Below are positions 19,817 to 28,813 of a stretch of DNA of 64,000 nt, piece after piece. The translations under genes were made by a program, and so were the position numbers. Origin of the DNA: Klenkia taihuensis (lineage in GTDB: Bacteria > Actinomycetota > Actinomycetes > Mycobacteriales > Geodermatophilaceae); assembly GCF_900112525.1 (NCBI RefSeq), contig NZ_FOMD01000004.1:62001-126000 (forward strand). The letters run 5' to 3'. The notes under the pieces were generated by a model, which saw nothing but the letters and a program-made list of their open reading frames with translations, was not told where the DNA came from and did no database searches. Within the stretch, counting starts at the first letter, position 1. Every line of letters starts with the position of its first letter.

Positions 19817-20893
19817 ATGGATCTGTTCTCCCCCGTGCAGCTCGGCGACCTCGAGCTCGCCAACCGTGTCGTGATGGCCCCGCTGACCCGCATGCGCTCC
19901 GGCGCCGAGGGCGTCCCCGGCGACCTGGTCGTCGAGCACTACGCCCAGCGCGCCGGCCTCGGCCTGATCATCACCGAGGGCACCTACCCCAGCCACGAGT
20001 CGCGGTCCTACCCCGGCCAGCCCGGCATCGTCACCGACGAGCAGGCCGCCGGCTGGGCCCGGGTGGCCGACGCCGTGCACGCCCGCGGCGGCAAGGTGTT
20101 CATGCAGGTCATGAACGGCGGCCGGGTCTCCCACACCGCGATCACCGGCACCGAGCGGATCGTCGCGCCCTCGGCGATCGCCGTCCCCGGCGAGGCGCAC
20201 ACGCCCCAGGGGAAGCTGCCCTACCCGGTGCCGCACGCGCTGACCACCGAGGAGGCCGTCGCGGTCAAGGCCGAGTTCGTCGCCGCGGCCCGCCGGGCGG
20301 TGGACGCAGGCCTGGACGGCGTGGAGCTGCACGCGGCCAACGGCTACCTGCTGCACGAGTTCCTCGGCGCGGACTCCAACACCCGCACCGACGTCTACGG
20401 CGGCAGCCCGGAGGCCCGGGCGCGCTTCGTCGTCGAGGTCGTCACCGAGGTGGTCGCCGAGGTCGGCGCCGGCCGGGTCGGCGTCCGCATCTCTCCCCAG
20501 CACGGCGTGCAGGGCATCCAGGAGGCCGACACCGCCGACGTCGAGGCCACCTACGGCGCGCTCGTCGACGCCGTCGCCCCGCTGGGCCTGGCCTACCTCT
20601 CGGTGCTGCACCGCGAGCCCGCGGGCGAGCTGGTGCAGGACCTGCGCCGCCGCTTCGGCGGGACCTTCATGGTCAACACCGGGTTCGCCACCCCGACCGA
20701 GCGCGACGAGGCGATCTCCTACGTCGCCGACGGCCTGGCCGACGTCGTCGCCGTGGGCCGGGCGGTCATCGCCAACCCCGACCTGGTCGAGCGCTGGGTG
20801 GGTGGCCACCCGGAGAACACCCCGGACGCCTCGACGTTCTACGGCCCGGGCGCGAAGGGGTACGTCGACTACCCGACGCTCGCGCAGGTCTGA
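19817..20893 (+). CDS. Old Yellow Enzyme family alkene reductase (NADH:flavin oxidoreductase)
   Basis: FMN-dependent ene-reductase, 358 residues, TIM-barrel fold. Start ATG gives MDLFSPVQLGDLELANRVVMAPLTR, the standard beginning. Active-site features: substrate-anchoring LHAANGYLLHEFL (HxxN), NTRTDVYGG, VGVRISPQ, and the phosphate-binding C-terminal strand VVAVGRAVIANPDLVERW. The family reduces activated C=C bonds such as enones, nitro-olefins and maleimides; NemA-like enzymes are close relatives. A strong hairpin follows its stop and separates it from the LLM gene. Confidence 0.92.
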   Translation: MDLFSPVQLGDLELANRVVMAPLTRMRSGAEGVPGDLVVEHYAQRAGLGLIITEGTYPSHESRSYPGQPGIVTDEQAAGWARVADAVHARGGKVFMQVMNGGRVSHTAITGTERIVAPSAIAVPGEAHTPQGKLPYPVPHALTTEEAVAVKAEFVAAARRAVDAGLDGVELHAANGYLLHEFLGADSNTRTDVYGGSPEARARFVVEVVTEVVAEVGAGRVGVRISPQHGVQGIQEADTADVEATYGALVDAVAPLGLAYLSVLHREPAGELVQDLRRRFGGTFMVNTGFATPTERDEAISYVADGLADVVAVGRAVIANPDLVERWVGGHPENTPDASTFYGPGAKGYVDYPTLAQV

Positions 20894-20902
20894 CCCACCT
20901 CG

Positions 20903-20939
20903 CCGGGGCCCGGTCGCACACCGTGCGGCCGGGCCCCGG
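20903..20939 (+). terminator. Rho-independent-type hairpin
   Basis: 17-bp stem (20903-20919 with 20923-20939, one G-T wobble) closed by a 3-base loop, 10 bp after the ene-reductase stop. No T run. Confidence 0.65.
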
Positions 20940-20965
20940 TGCTGTACGGGAACACGCCCAGATGG

Positions 20966-20977
20966 TTGAGTGTTCAA
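20966..20977. promoter_or_regulatory. Short palindrome upstream of the LLM gene
   Basis: TTGA-GTGT-TCAA, a 12-bp inverted repeat 24 bp before the ATG of the LLM oxidoreductase, unusually AT-rich for this sequence. Could be a repressor half-site pair or part of the promoter. Confidence 0.35.
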
Positions 20978-21000
20978 GCGGGTGGATCGAGGAGGTCAGC

Positions 21001-22020
21001 ATGGACAAGAAGATCGGTTTCCTGAGCTTCGGGAACTGGAACCCCGGCCACGGCTCGCAGGTGCGCACCGGCCGCGAGGCGCTGGTGCAGAGCGTCGAGC
21101 TGGCGGTCGCCGCCGAGGAGCTCGGCCTGGACGGGGCGTTCTTCCGGGTGCACCACTTCGCCCGGCAGCTGGCCGCACCGTTCCCGCTGCTGGCCGCCGT
21201 CGCCGCCCGCACCTCGCGGATCGAGATCGGCACCGGCGTCATCGACATGCGCTACGAGAACCCGCTGTACATGGCGGAGGAGGCGGCCATCACCGACCTG
21301 CTCTCCGACGGCCGGCTGCAGCTGGGCATCAGCCGGGGGTCACCGGAGACCGCGCTGCGCGGCGCGTCGGCGTTCGGCTACCGCTTCGACGACGACGGCG
21401 GCGCGATGGCCCGGCAGCACACCGAGCTGTTCCGCGCCGCGATCGACGGCGCCGGGGTGGCCGACGCCGACCCGCGGATGACCGGCGGCGTCACCGGCCG
21501 GCTGGGCATCCAGCCGCGGTCCGAGGGGCTCGCGGACCGCATCTGGTGGGGGTCGGGCACCCGCGACACGGCGGTGTGGACCGGCCAGCAGGGCATGAAC
21601 CTGATGAGCTCCACGCTGCTCACCGAGGACACCGGCATCCCCTTCGACGAGCTGCAGGCCGAGCAGATCGCCCGCTTCCGCGCCGCGTTCGCCGACGCCG
21701 GCTGGGACCGCGAGCCCCGCGTCTCGGTCAGCCGCAGCGTCATGCCGGTGACCACCGACGAGGACCGGATGTACTTCGGTGACCGGTCCGGCGAGGACCA
21801 GGTCGGCATCCTGGACGGCATGCGGTCGCGGTTCGGCAAGACCTACGCCGGCCCGCCGGACCAGCTGGCCGAGGAGCTGGCCAAGGACGCCGCGGTCCGC
21901 GAGGCCGACACCCTGCTGCTCACGGTCCCGAACATGCTGGGCGTGGACTACAACGCCCGGCTGCTGGAGACCGTCGTCCGCGAGGTCGCCCCCGCCATCG
22001 GCTGGACGCGCACGCACTGA
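21001..22020 (+). CDS. LLM class flavin-dependent oxidoreductase
   Basis: Luciferase-like monooxygenase of 339 residues (MDKKIGFLSFGNW start, strong GAGGAGG-type ribosome site). Typical features are LAVAAEELGLDGAFFRVHHFARQ, SRIEIGTGVIDMRYENPLYMAEEAA and LQLGISRGSPE. These TIM-barrel enzymes use reduced FMN or F420; the sequence alone does not distinguish them, although fbiC 7 kb away shows that F420 is made. Separated from the preceding ene-reductase by a terminator and a small palindrome, so it is probably regulated on its own. Confidence 0.88.
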   Translation: MDKKIGFLSFGNWNPGHGSQVRTGREALVQSVELAVAAEELGLDGAFFRVHHFARQLAAPFPLLAAVAARTSRIEIGTGVIDMRYENPLYMAEEAAITDLLSDGRLQLGISRGSPETALRGASAFGYRFDDDGGAMARQHTELFRAAIDGAGVADADPRMTGGVTGRLGIQPRSEGLADRIWWGSGTRDTAVWTGQQGMNLMSSTLLTEDTGIPFDELQAEQIARFRAAFADAGWDREPRVSVSRSVMPVTTDEDRMYFGDRSGEDQVGILDGMRSRFGKTYAGPPDQLAEELAKDAAVREADTLLLTVPNMLGVDYNARLLETVVREVAPAIGWTRTH

Positions 22021-22028
22021 CCACGACG

Positions 22029-22058
22029 GTGCGGGGACCCCGGCCGGGGTCCCCGCAC
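22029..22058. terminator. Perfect 30-bp palindrome terminator
   Basis: GTGCGGGGACCCCGG followed directly by its reverse complement, forming a 13-bp stem with a 4-base loop. It lies between the converging LLM and HesB-like genes and can serve both. Confidence 0.7.
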
Positions 22059-22063
22059 CCGTG

Positions 22064-22363
22064 TCAGGGCTGCTCGCGCAGCCCGAACTGCAGCCGGCCC
22101 TCGCCGTCGGCGCCGGCGTCCAGGGTCCTGCCGGACGGCGCAGCCGAGGCCGTGCCGTCCAGGAAGACGCGCGCGCCGCGGCCGTCCGCGCCGGGTGCCT
22201 CGACCACGTCGTCGGCGGGCTCCGGGGCGGCCGCCAGGGCCAGCTCCAGCGCGGGGCCGGGCTCGGCGGAGTCGCTGATCCGCAGGCCCGCGTCGGCGGG
22301 TGCCTGCGCGCCCTCCACCAGGGTCGCGATGGCGGTGGCGGCGTTCTCGGTCAGGGTGAGCAC
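22064..22363 (-). CDS. HesB/IscA-like protein without cysteines
   Basis: Small protein of 99 residues starting LTLTENAATAIATLVEGAQ, the usual opening of HesB/IscA-type A-carrier proteins, with AGLRISDS and ARVFLDGTA matching the fold. True A-type carriers bind Fe-S through three cysteines; this protein has none, so cluster transfer as in IscA is not expected. Actinobacterial proteins of this kind are often annotated only as HesB-like or adhesin. Start: GTG with GAGGAG 7 bases upstream; the longer frame upstream overlaps the tRNA. Function unknown. Confidence 0.75.
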   Translation of the reverse strand: MLTLTENAATAIATLVEGAQAPADAGLRISDSAEPGPALELALAAAPEPADDVVEAPGADGRGARVFLDGTASAAPSGRTLDAGADGEGRLQFGLREQP

Positions 22364-22530
22364 GGGGGTCTCCTCGTCGTCCGGTCGGTCGTGCGGGACG
22401 ACCCGACCGTGCCAGCCGCCCGGGGGGTCCGTCGAACCGCGACCGGCCGCGCGCGACCGACGTCGGGCAGGTGGGGCGGCCGCCACGCCTGCTCCGGCGG
22501 AGGTGCGCCCGGGCGTGTCCCCGGGATGGG

Positions 22531-22603
22531 TGCGCCCGGCAGGAATCGAACCTGCGACCAAGGGATTAGAAGGCCCCTGCTCTATCCGCTGAGCTACGGG
22601 CGC
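22531..22603 (-). tRNA. tRNA-Arg (anticodon TCT)
   Basis: 73-nt cloverleaf on the minus strand: acceptor GCGCCCG/CGGGCGC, D arm GCTC..GAGC, anticodon loop CTTCTAA (TCT, reads AGA), T arm GCAGG-TTCGATT-CCTGC, discriminator A; CCA not encoded. The anticodon stem GGGGC/TCCCT has a C-U mismatch at 31-39 and a G-U at 27-43. AGA is very rare in these genes. Confidence 0.92.
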
Positions 22604-22776
22604 CCGGCGGCGCCGATCATCCCATCCGCCCTACCGGGTCCGGCGGCACCGTGCTCGCCGCCGTCCACATCCGGGGTGCCCGTCCACAGATCCGCGCGGA
22701 CCGCCCCGCAGGGCGGGTCGGGGGACGACGGTCGCGGTGCCCGGCAACCGTGGCCGGCCCACCCAGGAGGAGCACC

Positions 22777-23241
22777 GTGAGCAGCACCCAGATCACCGTC
22801 GTCGGCAACGTCGTCGACTCGCCCGTCCGCCGCCGCGCCGGGAACGGGGAGGTGACGAAGTTCCGGCTCGCCGCCACTGACCGCCGCCTCGACGCGGCGA
22901 CCGGCCAGTGGGTCGACGGCGACACCTTCTTCGTCGACGTCGACTCCTGGAACGTGCTCGGCGGCCACGTGTCCTCGTGCGTGGTCAAGGGCGACCCGGT
23001 CGTCGTGGTCGGCCGCATCACCACCTCGGAGTACGAGGTCGAGGGCGCCAAGCGCAGCCGCACGGTCATCAAGGCGACCACCGTCGGCCACGACCTCAGC
23101 CGGGGCAGCGCGGTCTTCAAGCGCACCCCGCGCGCGGTCGTCGAGGTCCCCGCCGGCGGGGCCGGGGACCTGCTCGACCCGCCGCCGGCCGACGACGCCG
23201 TGCCCGAGGACGCCGCGATGGCCGAGGTCGCCCCGTTCTGA
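22777..23241 (+). CDS. ssb: Single-stranded DNA-binding protein
   Basis: SSB protein of 154 residues with one OB-fold: ITVVGNVVDSPVRRR, KFRLAATDRR and GDPVVVVGRITTSEY are its strands. The C-terminal tail is acidic but ends AEVAPF rather than the DDDIPF type that recruits repair proteins in the main housekeeping SSB, so this may be a second, specialised SSB such as mycobacterial SsbB. GTG start with AGGAGG 6-7 bases upstream. Not in the usual rpsF-ssb-rpsR context; followed by its own terminator. Confidence 0.9.
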   Translation: MSSTQITVVGNVVDSPVRRRAGNGEVTKFRLAATDRRLDAATGQWVDGDTFFVDVDSWNVLGGHVSSCVVKGDPVVVVGRITTSEYEVEGAKRSRTVIKATTVGHDLSRGSAVFKRTPRAVVEVPAGGAGDLLDPPPADDAVPEDAAMAEVAPF

Positions 23242-23248
23242 CCCGCGT

Positions 23249-23283
23249 GCGCCGGGGCCGGGCGAACCGGCCGGTCCCGGCGC
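23249..23283 (+). terminator. Hairpin after ssb
   Basis: 13-bp stem (23249-23261 with 23271-23283, one G-T pair) and 9-base loop starting 8 bp after the ssb stop. Confidence 0.55.
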
Positions 23284-23393
23284 CCACGGGCTTGCCCGGG
23301 GCTGGGAGACTGGCGTGCAGGCGTGTCGCGGCGACCGGGTGTTGCCCCCGCCGACCAGCCCAGCTCGATCCCCGAAGACGACGGAAGGCTCCC

Positions 23394-25064
<1,671 letters not shown>

Positions 25065-25127
25065 GGAAGGACCCCGCCGCACCCCACCACGCGCTCCGCG
25101 CGCGGCGGGCCCCTGCGGCGGGGCCGT
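25065..25127. repeat. Structured repeat family B, copy 1 (probable terminator)
   Basis: Starts one base after the ettA stop. Outer stem 25072-25081 pairs with 25114-25123 (10 bp); inner GCGCGCTCCGCGCGC-like sequence can fold as a second hairpin. It shares GGAAGGACCCCG, GCTCCGC, GCGGGCCCCTGCG and CGGGGCCGT blocks with 37725-37787; the stem differs by a compensated C-G to T-A change. Lies between converging genes. Confidence 0.7.
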
Positions 25128-25170
25128 TCCAGCCCCTCACCATCCGGCACCGGGGGCGCCCCCTCCGCGT

Positions 25171-25584
25171 TCAGCGGGTCCAGCGGGTGACGAACCGGCG
25201 CTGCGCCGGCGTCTCGACCGCCCGCGGCCGGTAGTGGGCCCGCACCCAGGCCACCGCGTGCCCGGGAGGGACGCCGTCGAGCACGGCGAGGCAGGCCAGC
25301 GCGGTTCCGGTGCGCCCCGTGCCGCCCGCGCACGCCAGCTCCACCCGCTCGCTGCCGGCCCGGTCCAGCAGCTCGCCCAGCGCCGCGCGCAGGTCGTCGG
25401 GGGAGCGGGGCAGCCGGAAGTCCGGCCACGCCACCCACCGGTGCGGCCACGGCACCGGACGGTCGCGCCCCAGCAGCACCAGCCCGTGGTCGGGGGCGGG
25501 CAGGTCCTGCCGCAGCCCCCGGCCGCGCACCCGCCGGCCCGAGGGCAGCTCGACCACGCCCGGGGCGCCCACCGGCCAGGTCAC
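25171..25584 (-). CDS. Small tyrosine/dual-specificity phosphatase-like protein
   Basis: Protein of 137 residues bearing the cysteine phosphatase loop CAGGTGRTG (C85, R91: C-x5-R), the signature of PTP and dual-specificity enzymes, preceded by a WPDF segment (D55) that could supply the general acid. Compact, no membrane or signal segments. Target may be a phosphoprotein or small phosphate ester. It begins at an ATG 32 bp from the divergent thioesterase start and ends beyond the ettA terminator element. Confidence 0.75.
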   Translation of the reverse strand: MTWPVGAPGVVELPSGRRVRGRGLRQDLPAPDHGLVLLGRDRPVPWPHRWVAWPDFRLPRSPDDLRAALGELLDRAGSERVELACAGGTGRTGTALACLAVLDGVPPGHAVAWVRAHYRPRAVETPAQRRFVTRWTR

Positions 25585-25602
25585 GGCGTCACCGTAGGCC
25601 GG

Positions 25603-25608
25603 TACGGT
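25603..25608 (+). promoter_or_regulatory. -10 element of a leaderless promoter
   Basis: TACGGT, 8 bases before the GTG of the thioesterase. Confidence 0.45.
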
Positions 25609-25616
25609 GCGGCCCC

Positions 25617-26039
25617 GTGAGGTTCACGGTGCAGGTCCCGATGCGCTGGTCGGACATGGACGCCTACCAGCACGTCAACAACGTGGCGTTCCTCGGCTAC
25701 TTCGAGACCGCCCGCGTGGCGCTGTTCTTCGACCAGCCCACCCACGACGAGAGGACCGGCATGCGCCGGGGCCTGGTCGTGCACTCCCACCAGATCGCCT
25801 ACCGCCGCCCGGTCGTCTACGACGCCGAGCCGCTCACCGTGCAGATCTGGGTCTCCGGCGTCCGTGCGGCCTCCCTGACCTGCCACTACGAGCTGTTCGA
25901 CCACGGGGTGCTGGCCGTCACCGGCAGCACCGTGCTGGTGCCCTTCGACTTCGCCCTCGAGCGCCCCCGGCGCATCACGGCCGAGGAGAAGGAGTTCCTG
26001 GCCCGCTGGCACGACGACGAGGGGGACGGCGCCGCCTGA
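25617..26039 (+). CDS. Acyl-CoA thioesterase, hotdog fold (4HBT family)
   Basis: Hotdog-fold thioesterase of 140 residues hydrolysing acyl-CoA. The N-terminal RWSDMDAYQHVNNVAFLGYFETAR contains the catalytic Asp of 4-hydroxybenzoyl-CoA thioesterase-type enzymes (D in SDMDAYQHVNN) followed by the central helix. Start GTG (RFTVQVPMRWSD) lies 8 bases after TACGGT. Its 3' end overlaps the convergent transporter gene by 65 bp. Acyl chain preference unknown. Confidence 0.9.
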   Translation: MRFTVQVPMRWSDMDAYQHVNNVAFLGYFETARVALFFDQPTHDERTGMRRGLVVHSHQIAYRRPVVYDAEPLTVQIWVSGVRAASLTCHYELFDHGVLAVTGSTVLVPFDFALERPRRITAEEKEFLARWHDDEGDGAA

Positions 26040-26676
26040 CGGGCTCGGCCGGGGCGTCGGCACCGCGGGCGTCCAGCGCCTCGGCGAGGGTGTGCGCCAG
26101 AACCAGCAGCTGCACCAGCAGGGGCACCGCCGTGCGGGCCAGCGCGCGGGGACCCCGGGTGGCCCCGCCCCGCGCCGCCTGCGCCTCCCGGATGCGAGCG
26201 GCCCGCTCGCCCAGCACCGGCACGAACCGCAGCGCCAGCGCCACGAGCAGCCCGATGCGGGCCGGCCGGACGCCGAGCACCCGCAGCGGTGCGCACACCG
26301 TCTCCACCACCGCGACCATCTCCGAGACCCGGCAGGTGGCGGTGACGACCGCGGCGGCCAGCACCAGCACCAGCAGCCGGACGACGGTCAGGCCGCCCTC
26401 GACGAGGCCGACCCGCCACCCCTCGACCAGCACGCGCACGACGAGCACCGCCGCCAGGAACCACACGACCGCACGGGCCTGGGCCACCAGCACCGCGGCG
26501 GGCAGCCGGGCCACGCCCAGGCCGACCACCAGGACCAGGGCCAGACCGCCCAGCACGACCGGCCAGGACGACAGCACGAACAGCAGCACGCTGCCCGCGG
26601 CGAGGACGAGCAGCTCCAGCCAGGCCGGCGCGCGGTGCACGGGGCTGGCGCGCGGCACGTACAGGGCCAGCGTCAC
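25975..26676 (-). CDS. bioN: Energy-coupling factor transmembrane protein (BioN/EcfT)
   Basis: Membrane scaffold of an ECF-type vitamin transporter, 233 residues with about five hydrophobic segments in the first 150 residues. The two Ala-Arg-Gly coupling motifs that dock onto the ATPase are present (AARGG and DARGAD) in the C-terminal cytoplasmic helices. The C-terminal 30 residues are Arg/Pro-rich and overlap the 3' end of the opposing thioesterase gene. Its ATG overlaps the stop of the ATPase gene by 4 bases, so the three transporter genes form one operon (bioY-bioM-bioN order). Confidence 0.9.
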   Translation of the reverse strand: MTLALYVPRASPVHRAPAWLELLVLAAGSVLLFVLSSWPVVLGGLALVLVVGLGVARLPAAVLVAQARAVVWFLAAVLVVRVLVEGWRVGLVEGGLTVVRLLVLVLAAAVVTATCRVSEMVAVVETVCAPLRVLGVRPARIGLLVALALRFVPVLGERAARIREAQAARGGATRGPRALARTAVPLLVQLLVLAHTLAEALDARGADAPAEPVRRRRPPRRRASGPGTPSPRP

Positions 26677-27407
26677 GTCCGGGCGGCCATCAGCTCGCGG
26701 TAGTGGGCCAGCGCCGGGGCGGGCGCGTCGTCGGCGACCACCGTGCCGCCGTCCACGACGAGCACCCGGTCGAAGTCGGCGAGCAGGTCCAGGTCGTGGC
26801 TGACCACGAGCACCTGCTCCTCCAGCGACGCGACCAGCCGGGCCACCCGGCGGGTGTTCACCAGGTCCAGCAGGGTGGTGGGCTCGTCGAAGACCACCCG
26901 GGCCGGGCGCATCACCAGCACCCCGGCGATGGCCAGCAGCTGCTTCTGCCCACCCGAGAGCAGGTGCGCGGGGTGGTCGGCGTGCCCGGCCAGGCCGAAG
27001 CGCTCCAGCGCGACCCGTACCCGCTCGTCCCGCTCGGCGGCCGGCACGCCCTGGTTGACCAGCCCGAAGGCGACGTCCTCGGCGACCGTGGGGTGCACGA
27101 TCTGGGCGTCGGGGTCCTGGAACACGAACCCCACCCGGCGGCGGACGGCGCTCAGCTGCGTGGCGGTCGACAGCCCGTCGACGAGCACCTCGCCCTCCGA
27201 CGGCAGCACCAGGCCGTTGAGCAGCCGGGCGAAGGTCGACTTGCCCGAGCCGTTGGCGCCGACCACGCCGATGCGCGGCTCGGTCAGCACCAGGTCCAGG
27301 TCGTGCAGCACCGCACGCTGGGCGTAGGCGTGGCCCACGCCGCGCAGCTCGATGCCCCGGGCGGGGTCGGCGACCGCCGCGGCTGCGGCCGACCGCCGTC
27401 CCCTCAC
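26673..27407 (-). CDS. bioM: Energy-coupling factor ATPase (BioM/EcfA)
   Basis: ABC ATPase of 244 residues powering biotin import. Walker A GANGSGKST, Q-loop FVFQDPDAQIV, signature LSGGQKQLLAIAG, Walker B RVVFDEPTTLLD and a switch histidine in VVSHDLDLL are all present. Start: a GTG whose last two bases and following A overlap the bioY stop (GTGA), giving a leading RGRRSAAAAAVAD before the ABC domain. A single ATPase means it works as a homodimer with BioN, as in BioMNY systems. Confidence 0.92.
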   Translation of the reverse strand: MRGRRSAAAAAVADPARGIELRGVGHAYAQRAVLHDLDLVLTEPRIGVVGANGSGKSTFARLLNGLVLPSEGEVLVDGLSTATQLSAVRRRVGFVFQDPDAQIVHPTVAEDVAFGLVNQGVPAAERDERVRVALERFGLAGHADHPAHLLSGGQKQLLAIAGVLVMRPARVVFDEPTTLLDLVNTRRVARLVASLEEQVLVVSHDLDLLADFDRVLVVDGGTVVADDAPAPALAHYRELMAART

Positions 27408-27967
27408 GGGGCGGTGACCGCCCGGCGCGGGCGCTCGATGACCGGGTAGGCCCGGCGCACCTGGACGGCGACCACGGAGGCGATGACGACCTTGACGGCG
27501 TCGCCGACCAGGAAGGGGGCCGCGCCGGTGCTCAGCGCGACACCGGGGGAGAGGTCCAGGACGAGGGCCAGCACGGGCACGCCGACGGCGTAGACCACGA
27601 GGATGCCGCCGACGACGTTCGCCAGCACCGCCCACGCCAGGTTGTAGCGGCCCCAGGTCCACTCCGTGATCGCACCGGTCACCGCGGCGGCGAACGGCCA
27701 GGCGAGGAGGTAGCCGGCGGTCGGGCCGGCGAAGACCGCCAGACCCCCACCGCCGCCGGGCAGCACCGGCAGGCCGACCGCGACCAGCACGAGGAACAGG
27801 GCGAGGGCCAGGAAGCCCCGGCGGGCACCGAGGACCGAGCCGGCCAGCATGACGCCCAGCGTCTGGGCGGTGATCGGCACCGGCCCCACGTTGATCGCCG
27901 GGACGAGCCCGAGGACGGCGGTGAGGGCGGCGAACAGCGCGACGTAGGCGAGGTCGCGGGTCTTCAT
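27404..27967 (-). CDS. bioY: Biotin transporter substrate-binding subunit BioY
   Basis: S-component of the biotin ECF transporter, 187 residues with about six membrane helices. Recognisable BioY features: MKTRDLAYVALFAALTAVLG, VGPVPITAQTLGVMLAGSVLG, ALFLVLVAVGLPVL and FAGPTAGYLLAWP. It captures biotin outside and hands it to BioMN. Biotin is needed by the acyl-CoA carboxylase encoded near the left end. First gene of a three-gene overlapping operon; the gap upstream holds a palindrome but no clear BirA or BioQ site. Confidence 0.95.
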   Translation of the reverse strand: MKTRDLAYVALFAALTAVLGLVPAINVGPVPITAQTLGVMLAGSVLGARRGFLALALFLVLVAVGLPVLPGGGGGLAVFAGPTAGYLLAWPFAAAVTGAITEWTWGRYNLAWAVLANVVGGILVVYAVGVPVLALVLDLSPGVALSTGAAPFLVGDAVKVVIASVVAVQVRRAYPVIERPRRAVTAP

Positions 27968-28324
27968 GGGGTCCTCCGGCGTGCAGCGGCGTCGACCGCG
28001 GAAGGTAGCCGGTGCACCACCGGTCCCTCGTCGCGGGCCTCGCGGCGGCCCGACCTGGGGGTTACCCAGCTGGGTTGCCCGAGCGCGCAGGGTGAGGTTG
28101 TCTGGGTGCCACGGGGTCCGCGACGGAACGGCGAAGAGGGAATGGCGTCGGCATGGTGGTCCTCCTGGTGGCAGCGCGTGCGGGCCGTGGACCGCCCCCC
28201 GACCGACCACCCACCTCCTCGGCACCCCGCTCCCGGACCACCGGCGGCACCGCCCGCCGACGTCCCCCCACCCCGCGCCGCCCCTGAGCGGCGCGACCAC
28301 CCAGAGACGACAGGAGTCCACCTC
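27968..28324. other. Intergenic region between bioY and the Roadblock gene
   Basis: 357 bp separating divergent genes. It holds a perfect 12-bp palindrome ACCCAGCTGGGT (28064-28075) inside a looser 20-bp palindrome (28060-28079), a candidate operator. From 28142 an in-frame extension of the Roadblock gene is open, rich in Trp then Pro, but AGAGGG ends only one base before its ATG, so I do not annotate it as coding. No RNA gene recognised. Confidence 0.5.
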
Positions 28325-28693
28325 ATGGCACAGCTCGACACCGTCATCGCCTCGCTGCTCGAGATCGACGGGGCCAACGGCGCCGCGATCGTCGACGCCG
28401 ACAGCGGCATGGCCCTCGCGGCCGGCGGCAGCCCTGGCTTCGACCTCAACGTCGCCGCGGCCGGCAACTCCAACGTGGTGCGCGCCAAGCTGCGCACGAT
28501 CTCCGACCTCGAGCTCAACGACGAGATCGAGGACATCCTGATCACGCTCAAGGGCCAGTACCACCTGATCAACGTGCTGCAGGGCGCCGGCAACGCGGGC
28601 CTGTTCATCTACCTGGTGCTCAACCGCGCCACCGCGAACCTGGCGCTGGCCCGGCACAAGCTGCGCGCGGTCGCCAAGGACGTCAACGTCTGA
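28325..28693 (+). CDS. Roadblock/LC7 domain protein
   Basis: Single-domain Roadblock protein of 122 residues (LDTVIASLLEIDGANGAAIVDADSGM start, then DIEDILITL-like strand and YHLINVLQGAGNAGLFIYLVL). In actinobacteria such proteins usually partner a MglA/Cvn-type small GTPase, acting as its regulator; here no GTPase or sensor kinase gene is adjacent. ATG start with AGGAG 9 bases upstream. It ends before a long hairpin element and has no operon partner. Role unknown; could dimerise or regulate a GTPase encoded elsewhere. Confidence 0.9.
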   Translation: MAQLDTVIASLLEIDGANGAAIVDADSGMALAAGGSPGFDLNVAAAGNSNVVRAKLRTISDLELNDEIEDILITLKGQYHLINVLQGAGNAGLFIYLVLNRATANLALARHKLRAVAKDVNV

Positions 28694-28716
28694 CCCGCCG
28701 CCGCCCCGGCGATGAC

Positions 28717-28787
28717 CAGGGGGGTTGATCGAAGTCCGTCCTCCTGCACGAGATCTGGTGCAGGAGGACGGACGACGATCAACCCCC
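28717..28787. repeat. Dispersed hairpin repeat, copy 2
   Basis: Complete version of the element at 6328. A 12-bp outer stem (28720-28731 with 28776-28787), a 2x2 internal loop, a perfect 15-bp inner stem (28734-28748 with 28759-28773) and a 10-base loop make a 68-base hairpin. The first 57 bases match copy 1 at 55 positions. Lies between converging genes and probably ends both transcripts. Confidence 0.85.
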
Positions 28788-28813
28788 TGATCCGTGCTGC
28801 GGGGGAGCCGGCC

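Noticed and set aside
27968-28324. BioQ- or BirA-type biotin operator upstream of bioY
   Set aside because: A GTTAC occurs at 28061, but no TGAAC-N3-GTTAC arrangement or other known biotin operator could be matched.
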